From the NCBI GenBank assembly GCA_958430865.1, contig CAUDNR010000001.1, positions 8,573 to 72,572 of the forward strand: 64,000 nucleotides of DNA, given 5' to 3'. The position numbers and the translations under genes were made by a program. The stretch is from Entrophospora sp. SA101 (lineage: Eukaryota > Glomeromycota > Glomeromycetes > Entrophosporales > Entrophosporaceae). Shown here in pieces: positions 10,841 to 23,006 of the stretch (its first letter is position 1; the number at the start of each line of letters is the position of its first letter). The notes under the pieces were generated by a model that saw only the letters and a list, made by a program, of their open reading frames with translations, did not search any database and was not told where the DNA came from.

Positions 10841-12150
10841 ACATATTGAAGGACAAATATACGTTGCAATGATTCGTTAAAAAACTTGCATATTCTCGGT
10901 TTTGACTATGCTCAATTAAAGGTCTCTAAAGCAGCGTTAGAAGAATATAAAAGATTGGAAAAAGTTAATACTGAAGTGAAGGGTTACAAAATTTGATAAG
11001 GCGGTAAAAATTTATTATGTGGAACAAATCAATCTTTTCTGCATTTGTAATTTTTTTTTTTAAAAAAAAAAAAAGGTTTAACAAGCAATTTAATATTAAT
11101 ATTAATATTTAGTTAATTGGCGTTTGCTATTCCTTCTCCTGCGAAGAAAAACAATCCGTCGTTTTGTTCTGTTTTTGTTTTATTATTATTGCTTTGTTTA
11201 TTATATATAATATTAAAATACTTATAAATAAATTCGTGCACGTGCCGCCGCTCACTCATTGCGACGTTTAACTTAAAATCTTGTTAATAATGCTTGGTTA
11301 ATAAAATTTTTGAATTGCATAATAATAAGGAGTAACATTTCCAATTATTAATCATCAGGTAGTCGGATATTTTATGGCAGAGAGTGTATTTTCTAGAATA
11401 TCTATATTTCTTAAAAAAAAAAAAACCAAAAATAAATATGGACTCAACATTGTCCAAAGAACATTTTAATCAACTTGGGGCATTATTGAATTCAGAAGAG
11501 AAATATGATGTTAAATATACGTTGTATTAAAATATTGATGAACACAAAAAAGGAGGCACGTTTTATTTTTCAGCATCGAAAGGATAATGCATTTCGACAA
11601 CATTCATAGATTCTATAAATATCCATATACACTGAAGCAATTGCGTATGCTTTCCCGAAAGTGTGCTGTATTGCTTTTAGATGTGTTAACGAAGATATAT
11701 CAAGCACGAAATCAGTATCATTTGATTGCTAATACTTCATCTAATGGTATTAACTCATACAAATTGCCTTCTTTAGTTTACGAAATAACCGATTGTCACC
11801 TTCTAAAGGCTTTGTTACTTCTAGAAAACCATCTACAAACATTTTTTACGATTACATATATTGTGATTACACTAACTATACTAATTTGAATAATTGTAAT
11901 GTATATACTCACGTGTGGACATGGTATTACAATCATTGTCTACAAAGGTGCTAATCTAAATGTTTGATCTATCTTCAATTCGAAATCAAAAAAAATGTCA
12001 ACGCACTAAAAGAAAGTATGACGAAAAGATTAAACAAAAATGAGTTTATCGAAAATATTGAAAATACAGTTGATGATGATCTGGATAACGTTGAATCAGC
12101 AGTAAATGATGAAGCAACAATGGAAATTTTATTAGAACATGCATAAAAAT
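10840..12150 (+). pseudogene. Decayed host gene fragments, family uncertain
   Basis: Several protein-like pieces follow each other on the plus strand but are broken by stops and shifts. One lies around 10873-10995 (SLKNLHILGFDYAQL...). A frame at about 11439-11530 begins MDSTLSKEHFNQLGALLNSE and breaks after about 30 codons. Further frames are 11587-11889 and 11964-12146, the last acidic and ending in MEILLEHA. The 11439 piece faintly recalls the start of the BTB-domain proteins common in Glomeromycotina, but I cannot confirm this. Confidence 0.3.
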
Positions 12151-13020
12151 CATTTTTTTGGTTGTAAATTTTGTTTTTATTAAATAAATTTGTTTGATTT
12201 TTTCATATATCGTTCATGTTTTGTCTTAATCGTATATCTTAAATATTGATTGTGTTTGCAATCATTTTATCGACATTCATTATATTAAGGTTATTTTGAT
12301 TACATCGAGAGATATGGTCAAGAGAAGAGTTAAGAAGAGAGTTGTTCTTCAACCAAGTCGAAAACCAACCATTTAAATATATTTTCGAGTAGTACAATTT
12401 AATTTATTAGACTATTTCAAAGGTCTGTCACATGGTTGCTTCCAACTTCTAAATTCAAACCATTTGTTAACGAAACAATTGTTGATGGAATGATTGTTGA
12501 TGAAACGAATCAAACCAACATTTACTTTTACATTATCAAATTCACGATTTTGATTGGTCAATTGGTCAATCAATAATTGCATTGGTTAAGATTTTGTGCT
12601 ACCAGAACGGTTGCTTTTATTATATATATAATTAATAAAGGAAAATATTATACAGTCAGGGATTTTACCAAATTTGGAAATCGATTTCAGCCTCATTCGT
12701 CGATCAATTCATATATGTAGCAAACGAATTAACGTGATACTTCCACTACATATTGATAAAAAAAAATTATTAAAAAACCCCTATTAATAATAATCGAAAT
12801 ATATATTATTCAACTTTCTCTTTCATAATCTGTTAATAATCTGTTATAATCTGTTAAGCTGTTCAAAGTATGTTTTTACTAAAAATCAAGGAATTTTACA
12901 TGTCAGAAGAGGGTTTTTTTAAAAAGAAAATTTTTTTTTCTAATCTTTAGTGAATAAAACACCAATACCGCCTGTTAACACTTTACCTTGCCTATTTTCT
13001 ATGTTTATTCAAGAATACAA
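12150..13020. other. Non-coding, with a transposon-end fragment
   Basis: Around 12652-12775 there is a diverged copy of the end of the TIR element at 14979-16377. It begins CAGTCAGGGATTTTACCAAA after a TA and continues with similar sequence including CGATCAATTCATATATGT. Nothing else was recognised. Confidence 0.4.
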
Positions 13021-13021
13021 G

Positions 13022-13625
13022 TTGAGCCCATGTGAAACTAAAAGTGATCAAACTTGGAGGTGAGCCAGGAAGCAAAGTAGTTGGGTGTGTAAATATATTT
13101 TCTGAGTATATTACTGATTTATCTTTATTAATTAATTCTTTAAATGAGTACTCTGTTTGTGAAAAACATTACAACCAAATTATTATGACTAACAATATTC
13201 TTGAGAAATTAAAAGCAGAATATACTTCTACTCCCAGCTCTTCAGAAGAAAACCAGCAAAAAAAAACTTGACTATTGATAATGATGCTCAAGGACAAGCC
13301 AAAGATTACACAAATCCTTTCTTAGAATTAGAAGAAGGAAAAAAAAAATTTAATTGATTTTGAATACCAAAAAGTTCAATATTCTGAAATTATTATTGAA
13401 AACAAGCAAAGAATAATTGAATTGGAGTTGCTGAATGAATCATTATTGTCAAAAAAAGAATTATTATCAGTTATCCAAACATTATTGGGATCCTTGAATG
13501 AAGCTAATCATCCACAGTTTAAAGGAATAAAGTCAAAGAGTAAAGGTGAATTATTATCAATTTTGCAACAAGTTAAAGATTTTTATAATGGAAATGATAA
13601 TAATGAAGCAGAAGACATGATATAG
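13022..13625 (+). pseudogene. Frameshifted coiled-coil protein remnant
   Basis: Three successive frames appear to belong together. 13032-13271 contains NIFSEYITDLSLLINSLNEY and a CEKHYNQI motif. A middle piece contains DYTNPFLELEEGKKK. 13422-13625 is rich in Leu/Lys/Glu and ends NEAEDMI. Reading passes from one frame to another at about 13270 and 13355, close to runs of A. The style (Cys/His motif followed by a helical segment) recalls transposon-associated Glomeromycotina proteins, but I cannot name a family. Some shifts could be sequencing errors in the A runs. Confidence 0.35.
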
Positions 13626-13963
13626 GAGGAAAAATAGCAACTAATAAACTTTAAAAAATGAAAATTATTGAGCCAAGTGCAATAAGATAAGTATAAAATT
13701 GTTGTTATTTATTGTATTGTTTATAACTTATACTAAGCCATTCTTTTTTTTTTTTTTGATTATAGATTTATTAAAGACTTAGAATCTTCAAGCAATTGAT
13801 TTGTTTAATTTTATTAATGTTACAATTACCTTTTATTTTATTTAAAATCTATTAAATTATCCTATCAAAATAATTTTATCTAATTATGAATCTTTTAATT
13901 ATTTACTTTAAAATTTTTGCTTCACACATAAAAAAATAAATTTGTTGAAATGCAATCAGTAAT

Positions 13964-13973
13964 NNNNNNNNNN
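13964..13973. other. Assembly gap (10 N)
   Basis: Ten consecutive N, a conventional scaffold-gap size. It lies between the two arms of the inverted duplication, so their relative orientation and distance rest on scaffolding across this point. Confidence 0.99.
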
Positions 13974-14024
13974 AATGCAGATGAAACACATTCACATTTA
14001 GTTTCTATTTTTAATAGCAAGGAT

Positions 14025-14092
14025 GATTAATTAAATAAATAAATAATAAATAATAAATAATAAATAATAAATAATAAATAATAAATAAATGT
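14025..14092. repeat. (TAAA)n/(TAA)n microsatellite
   Basis: AT-only microsatellite of TAAATAAATAA type immediately right of the assembly gap. It may have contributed to the assembly break. Confidence 0.8.
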
Positions 14093-14249
14093 ATAATTGT
14101 AACAAAACATTTAAAAAAAGGGTCCTGACTAATAGAAGGGTAAAAAACATATGACAAAAAAAAAGGTTCCTATTAATGACAAGGTAAAGTTAATAGATGA
14201 TAGGCTGAGTAAAAAGACTATAAAATTTGCCCAATTTTGCCAGGAACAT

Positions 14250-14790
14250 CTGATATGAGTTTCCGGGGTCCTCATTGGACACAGGAAGTTTCACCAACAG
14301 TTATACTAATCATTTTATTTTTTATATTTTTTAATTTCTGTACTTCAAATTCATAACTCATTGGCAAATATTTTCCTTGAAGTTGATTTGAACCTACAAT
14401 GTAACCTCCTAGGAAATAATAAAAACAAAAATAAATGATAAATTTACATTAAAATATTCAAATTAATTTATTTTGATTTTTTTTGATATGAAAATTTTCT
14501 TACCATTCTTACAATATGAATTAAAAAAAGACTTTAATTTATCTATTTTATCCAGAGGAATATCAGCTTTAGTAAATGCTTCAATAATTGCAATATTGAT
14601 TTTGTCATGATCATTATTAGCAAAATAAAGCAAAGAGCTTTGTAAAGGTTGTGGATTATTTTTATGTTTTTGTTCAGCAGCTTTATGTTTCGTTGATTCT
14701 ATATGGTTATCAACAATTGATTTTTCTTAATGATTTATAGTATGGTTACAAAAATGACAATATTTTCCCAGTTTCAACATAAAAATGATT
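14250..14790 (-). pseudogene. Decayed hAT-type transposase N-terminus (BED finger)
   Basis: On the minus strand a BED-like zinc finger can be read (CHFCNHTINH, then a stop, then ESTKHKAAEQKH). It is followed by LLYFANNDHDKINIAIIEAF and PLDKIDKLKSFFNSYCKNG. After a gap of about 80 nt consistent with an intron comes GGYIVGSNQLQGKYLP. This order (BED finger, helical segment with an I-P-L-x-K-I motif, then a KYLP motif) is what I associate with hAT transposases in Glomeromycotina. The internal stop and the missing catalytic RNase-H-like part show it is dead. Confidence 0.5.
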
Positions 14791-14978
14791 ATTATAATGA
14801 CTTTTTTTCCTCAAATGTTCTAATGCATTTTTCATTCTATAATCGTAATTGAATATTGTAAAATAGTAAATTATAAATCACGGGAAACGAACATATAAAT
14901 CGGAAATGATTTACATGTATCACGAAGTGAAAATTGGGAAACGATTATCACGGAATAACTCAACAAGAAATAAACCAG

Positions 14979-16377
14979 TCAGGGAATATGCTAAATATGG
15001 AAATCGATTCTGGAAAAATTGGAACCCCCCTCATCGATCAATTCATATATGTTGCAAATGAGTTTACGTGATACTTTTGTATATGTTGACCAAAAAAATT
15101 TTTTTAATAAAATTCATATATAAAAGTCAAAACAAATTCTTCTGAATATATAACCCGAGGATCACTGCAAAATTTACAAGATATAAAAAGCTATTAGTTG
15201 AAGAAAATTTCATTTTTTTTTCATTATTTAAGTTCACATTCAAAGTTATTTTGTTAGAAACCTTATCATTTCTTGTAACTTTATACAAAAATTCTTAATA
15301 ACCATAGGAATAAATAAAATAGAACTTCTAGTTTCTAAGATCTTTTAATAGTAAGTTCTTGATCTCATGTATTGATTTAAAAAAATAATTTTGTTAACCA
15401 ACTATACAAATTTCTTATTAATAGTAACCATAGGGATGGATATATAGAACGAACTTCTAGTTGTCTATTAATGAATATGCCATAAGTTTGCTTTTATCTG
15501 AATTTACAAACATTTACATGTAAGGATTACTTAAAAAAAAATTTTTTAAATAACTTATTTATATATATATATATATATAAATTTATAAATTTATTTATTG
15601 TTTTATGAATTATTAGGAATATTATACCAATTTTTATATATGTATATATTCAATGGGTAAAGTGAATAATTTAGTCATGATCAGGGAGCATAATTAATAT
15701 TAATTGATTATTTTTATTATATCAATGAATTTGCAGGTAAAGAAAAAAAATTATTGAATTTGTATACAATATTAAAATCATTATCAGGTTACTGATTTTT
15801 ATGTGTGTGTATTATATTTAATAGGTAAAAGGAATAACTTGGTCAGTTATAAATTATAAACACATTTATTTGTGTATATTAATTATATTTAATGAGTAAA
15901 AGAATAACTTGATTGGTTATATTATATTTAATGGTTAAAAGGAATAACATGGTTAGTTATAATTATAAACACACTTATTTGTGTATATTAATTATATTTA
16001 ATGGGTAAAAGAATAACTTGTTTGGTTATAATTATAATAAACATTATTTTTATTATTATTAAATAACTATTACAGAAAAAATTAATGTGTACATATATAT
16101 ATATTAAAATTATCTATCAGGATAATATAATATATGTTAAATTGCAAAAATGTCATCTCATATTGTTTAGTCCCATATAATTCAGAAGTTTATGACCAGT
16201 CAATAAAGCTCTCGCCATGATTTTCTCGTTTTTTCTCTTCCTTTAAAGATTGTTTACATTTATTAACAAAAGGATCTGCATAAATTTAGCCAATCAAATT
16301 TTCTTCTAAAGAAATTCCAGAACGTTTATCATTTATAAATTAGGAAATACCAAATTTAGCATATTCCCTGACTGTAT
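14979..16377. mobile_element. TIR element, about 1.4 kb, ends CAGTCAGGGAATATGCTAAA
   Basis: The left end (14979) and the reverse complement of the right end (16377) both read CAGTCAGGGAATATGCTAAA, followed by a T and then A or T. A third, diverged copy of the end is at about 12652. The interior has no open frame of note, so the element is non-autonomous or dead. A clear target-site duplication is not visible. A TA next to the end at 12652 and at the right end would fit the Tc1/mariner superfamily. Confidence 0.55.
15650..16045. repeat. Tandem repeat inside the TIR element
   Basis: Four to five diverged units share ATATTTAATGGGTAAAAG, then GAATAACTTG, then GGTTATAATTATAA. Spacing is irregular (roughly 50-120 nt), with an ACACATTTATTTGTGTATAT palindrome in some units. 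Unlike the 5-8 kb array, the units show no constant spacer between splice-like sites. Confidence 0.55.
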
Positions 16378-16477
16378 TAAATTACAAATAAAATAAATAC
16401 AAATGAGTATGAACAAATGATTAGCCTAAAATATGTAAAATTGCTCAATTACTAAAAGGAAAAAATGCAATACCTTC

Positions 16478-17290
16478 TTAAACCTTATTATATTTATAAT
16501 GCGACATTATGTCTTCGACAGGTCTCGATATAACACGACGAAAACCAATTACTACTATTACGAAACCTTTTAACTTATTAGGATCCGATTTGACTATCTG
16601 AATCCTTTCATCCAATACTCCTTCAGCAGAGTAACCAACGACTTGTCCCTTTGCGATCGTATTCATGTACGATCCCACCTGTTTTACTCCATTATTTAAT
16701 ATTCCACGTATAGATGTCTGTTTCATCTTATTTGTTCCTCAGACCAATATACATATTTCCTTCCAAGTAAAGATTCTTCATCTTCTTTTTCTAGAATCTT
16801 ATCTAATTTTTCTAATTCATTCGCATCAATTTTTTTCATCGAACTTCCCTTAATATCTCTCATCAAACCAGTTAATGAAATGTACTTTAATTCTAAACTA
16901 ATATTATTACCCTCAGCTCCTCCCAGAACAAAAACATCAAGATAGCCAAAGTGACCTGATCCCTTTTGTTTTTTGCTATTCATTACCAAACAAAGTTCTG
17001 GAACATGGTATCTTGATGGGAGAAGGATCTCGACAATTGCCTGGAGGACAGGCTCATTTGCCGAACGCAGGGACATTCGTGATCTTGTTATCAAGAAAGC
17101 CTTTACAATCTTTATAAAAGGAACGATATTACCCACGACAAGATTGTTATAGGCTAAAACAACAAGGAGGGCATCATCTGCAACCTGTGTGCACATCCAA
17201 ATGTTTGATAAAGATATTTTTGTATGTTAAAATAAAATAATAGAAAATATAATTACTCACCTCAGATTTCAATGAGATAGATGTAGAAGC
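16478..17290 (-). pseudogene. PD-(D/E)XK nuclease-like protein (DUF1703 type), frameshifted fragment
   Basis: A short exon (about 17240-17262, ending KSE) splices through a GTGAGT...CACAG intron to VADDALLVVLAYNNLVVGN. The main frame contains NEPVLQAIVEILLP, then GHFGYLDVFVLGG and NISLELKYISLTGL, giving the D...E-x-K nuclease core. The frame closes with TGA at 16723, and the remaining homology (GVKQVGSYM, GFVIVVIGFRRVI) continues in another frame beginning ATG within the ATGA overlap, ending at 16478. This layout is typical of the nuclease half of fungal AAA-ATPase/PD-(D/E)XK proteins of the DUF1703 type. The ATPase half is missing. One frameshift plus truncation suggests a pseudogene, though a sequencing error cannot be excluded. 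Confidence 0.5.
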
Positions 17291-17299
17291 CTCAATTAT

Positions 17300-17667
17300 G
17301 TTCTGGCTTTTTGGTCACAAAACATCTATATAATTGCAATGATTTTCAACTCTCAAGAAAAAATAATTCTCCATTCACATTATTAAATACCATATATTTC
17401 ATACCTTTTCTGTTTTTTCTGTTGATTGGAAAAAATTTAATTTTGTTTGTTGCAAAGTAAAAAAAAAGAAAAAATTGTATTTTAACTAGAATGGCAAGTT
17501 GTTTAATAATCTCAAAAAACAATAATATTACTTACTTATTTAAATCTCCAATTCTTTTTGAAGGATTTATATTAAAAAAAAAAAAAAAAAACACGTAAAT
17601 AAAATATTTATTTTATTACAGCCTGGGATTGCAATGATCACAACCATCATCATTTTCTTTAATAATT

Positions 17668-17701
<34 letters not shown>

Positions 17702-17950
17702 TTTACTCAACAATCTTGTGATGGTTTGTTTCATGTTTTCTTAGTTTGTTCCTTTTTGTGTCGTTTGGCCTTTGTAATAGTGAGGTACGTAAAATAAAGG
17801 AAAAGAAAGCAAGATGAATGAAATTTGTTTAGAGTACAATTAAAAGAGGAAGGAGGGAGAAATGACAATTAAGATGTGTGTTTTGAATAATTTTAAGAAA
17901 AAAACTAGAGTTGCAGCGATTGCAACAACCACCATTTAATAAACACTTAC
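17300..17950. other. No recognisable gene; simple repeats
   Basis: Poly-A near 17573-17590, (TAA)n near 17670-17700. No frame with family resemblance. Confidence 0.45.
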
Positions 17951-18012
17951 CCTTTGGAATCGGCGAGCTTGATTCCTTTGCGTTTTCTTTTTTGTTTCTC
18001 AACTACTGACAT
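17951..18012 (-). CDS. Possible first exon of an unidentified gene
   Basis: ATG at 18012 opens a basic N-terminus (MSVVEKQKRKRKGIKLADS) that runs into a good donor, GTAAGTG, at about 17949. I could not find the following exon on the minus strand, so this may be a relic of a broken gene or the first exon of a gene with a long intron. Confidence 0.25.
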
Positions 18013-19003
18013 GGTTTTTTTTTTTAAAAAAAAGAAAAAGATTGTTATATATTTAGATCGACATACACAAGAAAAATTTTATTTACGCGCGTGTTGTTGT
18101 ACAAAGATTGTTATTATTGTTGACGCGATTGATTTTTTTTTTTATTTTTTTATTTTTTTGGAAAAACAATTTATCTATCTCTTACAAGACGAGAAAGCGT
18201 AAACATTGTTGCATAGTATGGCTTGCTTTAAAGAAGACAAGGTGTTGTTTATTGATGGTGAGAGGTACACTATTTTTTTTTAATCATTTAATTGTTTTAT
18301 AAATATTGATATACATGTATTGATTCTTTACTTAATAAAATGTCTTGTTGAAATCAAAACATGGAGCAGATCTTGTCTGTCTCTTTGGGTATTTACGAGA
18401 TTCTTGATGATAAACGATTGGTATTGTTTTTGTTTTTTCATAATTAACATTAATAATATTAAATATATAATTACAAGAAAATGACAAGATGATACAACTG
18501 TTACAGAAGAAACAATTTAAATATGTTATGTTTGATTATTGGAAATTTACAGATGTCAAGGCATACATGCTACTTGAACACTATACAGTCATTCTCACAC
18601 ATTCCTTGTGTACACAAGGCTAATCTGACTTGTCCCCCCGATGATACAACAATGCAACAGAATTCCAGGGGGGGTAGCATTGCCCTGGAATTTATAAGAG
18701 CTTGCATCAATGTAAGGACACTTTTCACTAATCTTCCCCTCATACTGTCTGACCAGAGAAGGCTGCTGACATGCTGGCCGAAAAGTTGACTGCAACGATC
18801 CTACCTCTAGGGTAAAGATGACTGGCTCTGCAACCAAGAAATTGTGCAACCTGGGTCAAAGAGTTGTGATTTTAGGTGTACATCAACATCTAGACCATCG
18901 AAGCAATAAGAAATTTGCTGAAACTCATTTCAAGCCCGGGCAGGAATTTGTAATTCAGATTGGGATTGGGGACTCTGAAATTGCATTTGTGCTCTGATGT
19001 TAA

Positions 19004-19384
19004 GAGGAAAGTTGTAAAATAAAATGGTTCAGATTTTTTTTTTGGTATGTTATAAATTAATCATTCCCAAATTTTCTGTTTCTTTAATTTTTATTTGATC
19101 AAACTGAATTTGTTTTTTAAATGGGGACCTTTTCCCATATAACCCACCCTAGATTGGAGGAGTGTAGCTCAATGAGAGCATGTATCTTGACAAGTATAAA
19201 GGTGGCAGTTTGACTCTGCCCACTCCTATTGTGATAGTCACCATGATCATTGGCATCAAGGAGAAAGTTGTAAAATAAATGGTTCAGATTTTGTTTGGTA
19301 TGTTATTTATAAATCAATCATTTTCCCAAGTTCTCTATTTCTTTATTTTTATTTGACCAACTGAACTTGTTATTTAAATGGGGC
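19004..19384. repeat. Pair of about 123-bp direct repeats flanking a tRNA-like unit
   Basis: Copy 1 (19004-19126) and copy 2 (19261-19384) both run from AAGTTGTAAAATAAA through TGGTTCAGATTTT to TTTAAATGGGG, with about 85-90 percent identity by eye. The 134-bp interval between them contains the tRNA-like sequence at 19158-19227. The whole is either a tandemly duplicated SINE-like unit or a small LTR-like structure. Confidence 0.55.
19158..19227 (+). other. tRNA-like sequence, probably tRNA-derived SINE or tRNA pseudogene
   Basis: Ends AGGAGTG and CACTCCT form a 7-bp acceptor stem. GCTC-AATGA-GAGC forms a D arm with a box A-like TAGCTCAATGAG. GGCAG-TTTGACT-CTGCC forms a T arm with a box B-like centre. 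The anticodon arm is poor: TGTAT/GTATA with two wobble pairs and an 8-nt loop. I therefore do not call a functional tRNA, but the polymerase III promoter boxes look intact. Confidence 0.45.
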
Positions 19385-20613
19385 AGGGTTGTTGGTGAAA
19401 AATCTAAAAAGCAACCCAGGTTGCAACTTCCTGAGTTGGAGAATTTCAAATAGTTTCCTTGTCTACTGCCCTAACCCACCAACTTTATTCTAGAGAGGGA
19501 TATAACATAAAGTAATCATCACACAAGTGCCAACTCTCATCAGCAATCAATGCTCATATGGAAATAGCCAGCCTGGTCTGAGAGGAAGATAAGGAAAGTT
19601 TTGTCCAAAGCCTTCCAATGTATGGATGGCCTTCACTTGTGAGAAAAATTTCACAATTATGAGGGTGTGTGAAAGCACTAATTTGTATGTTTGTGATAGG
19701 AAATTTTAATTAAATCTGACACATGCAATCAACATCAGATTTATTATTCATGAGCAACCATAATTGATAATCAGGAAAAGTAATTTATTTTGTGAACCCC
19801 AGAGATCTGGGTAGACAGGCATTATTAAGAGTTTTGTTTATGCATGGCCTTGGTATCATTACTACCTGGGTGATGCAATTGTTTGTTATGTCAATGATGA
19901 TATCAAATGTATCACATAATAATCATGACCATCATGAATATTTGATGGATGGAGGCATTCACATACAAGGAAAGGATTAAATAAGCTAAGTCATGTTTAT
20001 TTTTATCTATATAATTAATTATATTTAAAAAATTATTATTTTATTTCACCTTTGTAATGGCAATAATTTCAATAATTCTGAAATTGTTTGTTTTTTAGTC
20101 TAATGATTGAATCAATCACACAAGTGATAGTCAGTTTAGATGGCTTTTTTAAAAAAGGTTTAGTTGAATTAATATTATTAAATGGTTTTTTTATTTATAA
20201 TAATTATTTTTTTGATACATCAAACTCAGTCCAAAATCTACCATATTTATATATTTTAAAAATTTTTTTTAGTACATTTCAATTAGATTTTATTAGATCA
20301 AATGATACATTCAGCAAAAATCTCAGAAGATTACATTGTGCATTAATTCTAAGATAAAAAAATCTGTTTTAACGTTTTAGTATTATCAATAATTATCTTT
20401 TATTTATTTGTTTATCTGTTTTAGCTGATCAATAAGATAATTTATCTTATCCATTTTTATATAGGAGTAGTACTATATATCACTTAAGATAACAAATGGT
20501 GATATTATAAAACTGTTAATTATATAATCACATTATAATTGACTAAATTTTGATCCCTGAAATTCTTGGTAATACCAATGTTCACTTTGTCTGGTTTTGT
20601 TGCAGTATGCCCC
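19385..20613. other. Repeat-derived DNA without a working gene
   Basis: The stretch 19899-19984 (TATCAAATGTATCACATAAT ... CAAGGAAAGGATTAAATAA) recurs in diverged form at 34150-34220. The segment 20440-20613 belongs to the dispersed repeat also seen at 2725-2850 and 39590-39660. The frame at 20088-20357 is low-complexity Phe/Asn/Leu and is not supported as a gene. Confidence 0.45.
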
Positions 20614-20933
20614 ATATAATGGTGTTTTAATGTTCATAACGATATACAGTAAACAAAAATATCTCACTAACTAGTGATTCGAATTTTATGGATTAGACAC
20701 CTCATTGAGAGAATTCGAATGGCAGTTGTTTTTATCCAAAATGGCCAGATATTGACTGAGTTATGGTAATTTCAGTTAATTTGATATGTTTTTTCTCATG
20801 ACATGTATTACTTTATTAATAGCAATAAAAAATTATTATTATTATTATTATTATTATTGCTTTATAATTTTTTCCGTAAAAATTCCATATACCTTATAAT
20901 AATCATTCCATAGCAATAAGAATTATAATTCAT

Positions 20934-21463
20934 ATGGAATTTCCGAATGCAAATTCATTGAAAGGTGTTCTTGATAATTTTTTAAAAGAAGATTTATTGG
21001 ATGAAGAAGTTCAGGATTCAAAAATATTAGGAATTCAGTTTGCTGGTAAGGTCTATTGTATTTATGTGTTTGTAGAGTTAATATATTATTATGTGATTAA
21101 TATTTTGGTCATTACATAAAGGTCTGAATGACCAGATAATAGGGATAGAACTTCTTGAAGATGGACTGTATTTTGGACTAGAGGGACCGACTTTCAATTT
21201 TCCAGCTCAACTTACAAATATTAAATGTCTTCGCAGTGCACTAGAAGCTTTATATTTTTTAAAAGTAAGATACTAATATTCTGTTGTTGTTCGTGATTAA
21301 TATTTATTTATCCTTTTTATTTTTTCTACATTAGCAAAACATTGTTAAAAGAGCAAAGTTAATATCTGATTCAAAAAATGTGGATCATCCATACAATAAA
21401 ATATTTCACTGCAATTCAAATACTTTAAGAGAAGCAAGGCATTTCAAGATTAAGTTTACCTGA
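20934..21463 (+). CDS. Small hypothetical protein (127 aa), right copy
   Basis: Exons are 20934-21045, 21122-21264 and 21335-21463, with introns of 76 and 70 nt (GTAAGG...AAAG and GTAAGA...TTAG). The total of 384 nt is in frame and ends TGA at 21461-21463. The first exon is acidic. The second contains GIELLEDGLYFGLEGPTFNF, which resembles a folded core rather than low complexity. No known domain, signal peptide or transmembrane segment was recognised, so no function is proposed. It faces the PPS1 copy at 23007-25392 tail to tail. The only oddity is the exact mirror copy on the opposite strand at 3431-3960. Confidence 0.62.
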
Positions 21464-21529
21464 AAAACAGATTTTACTCCAAAAGCAAAAGGGAACAATA
21501 CTACTCTAGTTAAGAACATGAAAATTAGT

Positions 21530-21677
21530 AGTGATGTTAAGCCGGCTAATAATCTGCATACTTAATTTCTAAATTTGGTAAAAGATTTCTGTGTTACTTT
21601 CTTGTTATAGAAATAAAATTACCAATTTAAGTAGTAAACGGCTTAGCCGGCTAAGATTTTTAAATGGCCAACATCAC
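21530..21677. mobile_element. Small TIR element (MITE), right-arm copy
   Basis: This is the mirror copy of the element at 3217-3364, with the same TAGTGATGTT ends and TAGCCGGCTAA core. Its presence in both arms shows that insertion preceded the inverted duplication. Confidence 0.6.
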
Positions 21678-21728
21678 TACAAATTAATACCTTTGAAATT
21701 TAAAATTGACCTGAAGAACTTGGATTTT

Positions 21729-22410
21729 TATTAACAAAATAATAAAACGAAATAAAATCTTAATTTTTTAATAAATGTTCCGATAAAGGATTTATTTGAA
21801 ATTTTCTGATGATAATGATTGTTTAACAGTTGTTGTATGCAAATAGACTGATTTTGGGTCTCCCATATTACTAATAATATTAATTTAAAAATTTGTGAAA
21901 GTGTTCGAGTATCATTTATTTTGAAAATGTAAGGAGCAATTTTTTCACCTTGTTCTCTCTTCAAAATACTTCTAATGGTGCTATAATTCTTTGGTTCCAT
22001 AGTAGACCTGATGTAAATGAGTTTCATATTAATTATTTTTTATATAGGGATAGTTCTATATATCACTTAACAAATGGGACATTATAAAACTAATTGTGAT
22101 GATAACTAAATTTTGATTCTTGAAATTCTTGGTAATACTAATGTTCACTTTGTCTGGTTTTGTTGGAGTATGTGACTATGAATGAATTTTTAAAATCACT
22201 ACTTACAGACAATGTTTATATAAGAATAGAGAATCACCTAGAAGAACAAGTAAAGTTTACAGGAACAAATTTTAGTGAAGCATACATTAAGTTTACACAC
22301 TTTATCAATATTACATATATACAGTACACTTTAGTCCCTATAACTTTCTGCACCATAGCGAGAAAAAATTTACAATCAAAAATGCAATATCCTTTACAAA
22401 TTTTATAAAA
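21729..22410. repeat. Dispersed repeat with decayed ORFs (right-arm copy)
   Basis: Mirror of 2480-3170 with the same two short frames, identical in sequence. See the left-arm copy for interpretation. Confidence 0.5.
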
Positions 22411-23006
22411 AAGTAATGTATAATAATGAAACCAATTTTTATTAACAGCTTGCTTTATTGATTAAACATTTTTAAATAAATTTAAAAAGTTACAAAAGTT
22501 ACACACCCCCGCATTCCACTGAATTTTCAAAAAATCATAAAATGATGAATGAAATATAAATTCAGCCTTTTTCAAAGTGAAAACCTTTTTGAGCGAGTAG
22601 CTTAAGCTTAAGGATAGAATAGCATAGAAATATATATACAAATTTGTGAAAGAAAATAAAACAAAAAAGTCACACCACTTATGTTAATTAATAAATTATT
22701 TTTTTTTTTAATTAAGGAATATAAATTACAAAAATAATTAACAAAAATTAATAAAATAAAATTAATTAAATGAAACAAAAATTTATATAATATGTATGTA
22801 TATATGTATGTATGTATATTTAAAACATACCAGATGTTTGAAATTTTAAAAAAAGTTTTTTATGAAAAATAATTCAATAAATTAATATCCTTCTATATAC
22901 TCTTTTCTTCTTTAACTTCACTTTCTCCACTCCTTCCTTCTTTTCTATCACAACTAATTCAAACATCCATCCACCTGTCAATCTAATCTATCCTCCAAAT
23001 AATATT

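Noticed and set aside
13964..13973. Gap as the exact centre of the inverted duplication
   Set aside because: The symmetry axis is near 12447, about 1.5 kb left of the gap, and the sequence around the axis is not palindromic, so it is not a simple fold-back assembly error at the gap.
19158..19227. Functional tRNA gene
   Set aside because: The anticodon stem relies on wobble pairs with an 8-nt loop; called tRNA-like instead.
20088..20357. 89-codon frame as a gene
   Set aside because: Phe/Leu/Asn low-complexity in AT-rich DNA, no homology pattern, next to a dispersed repeat.
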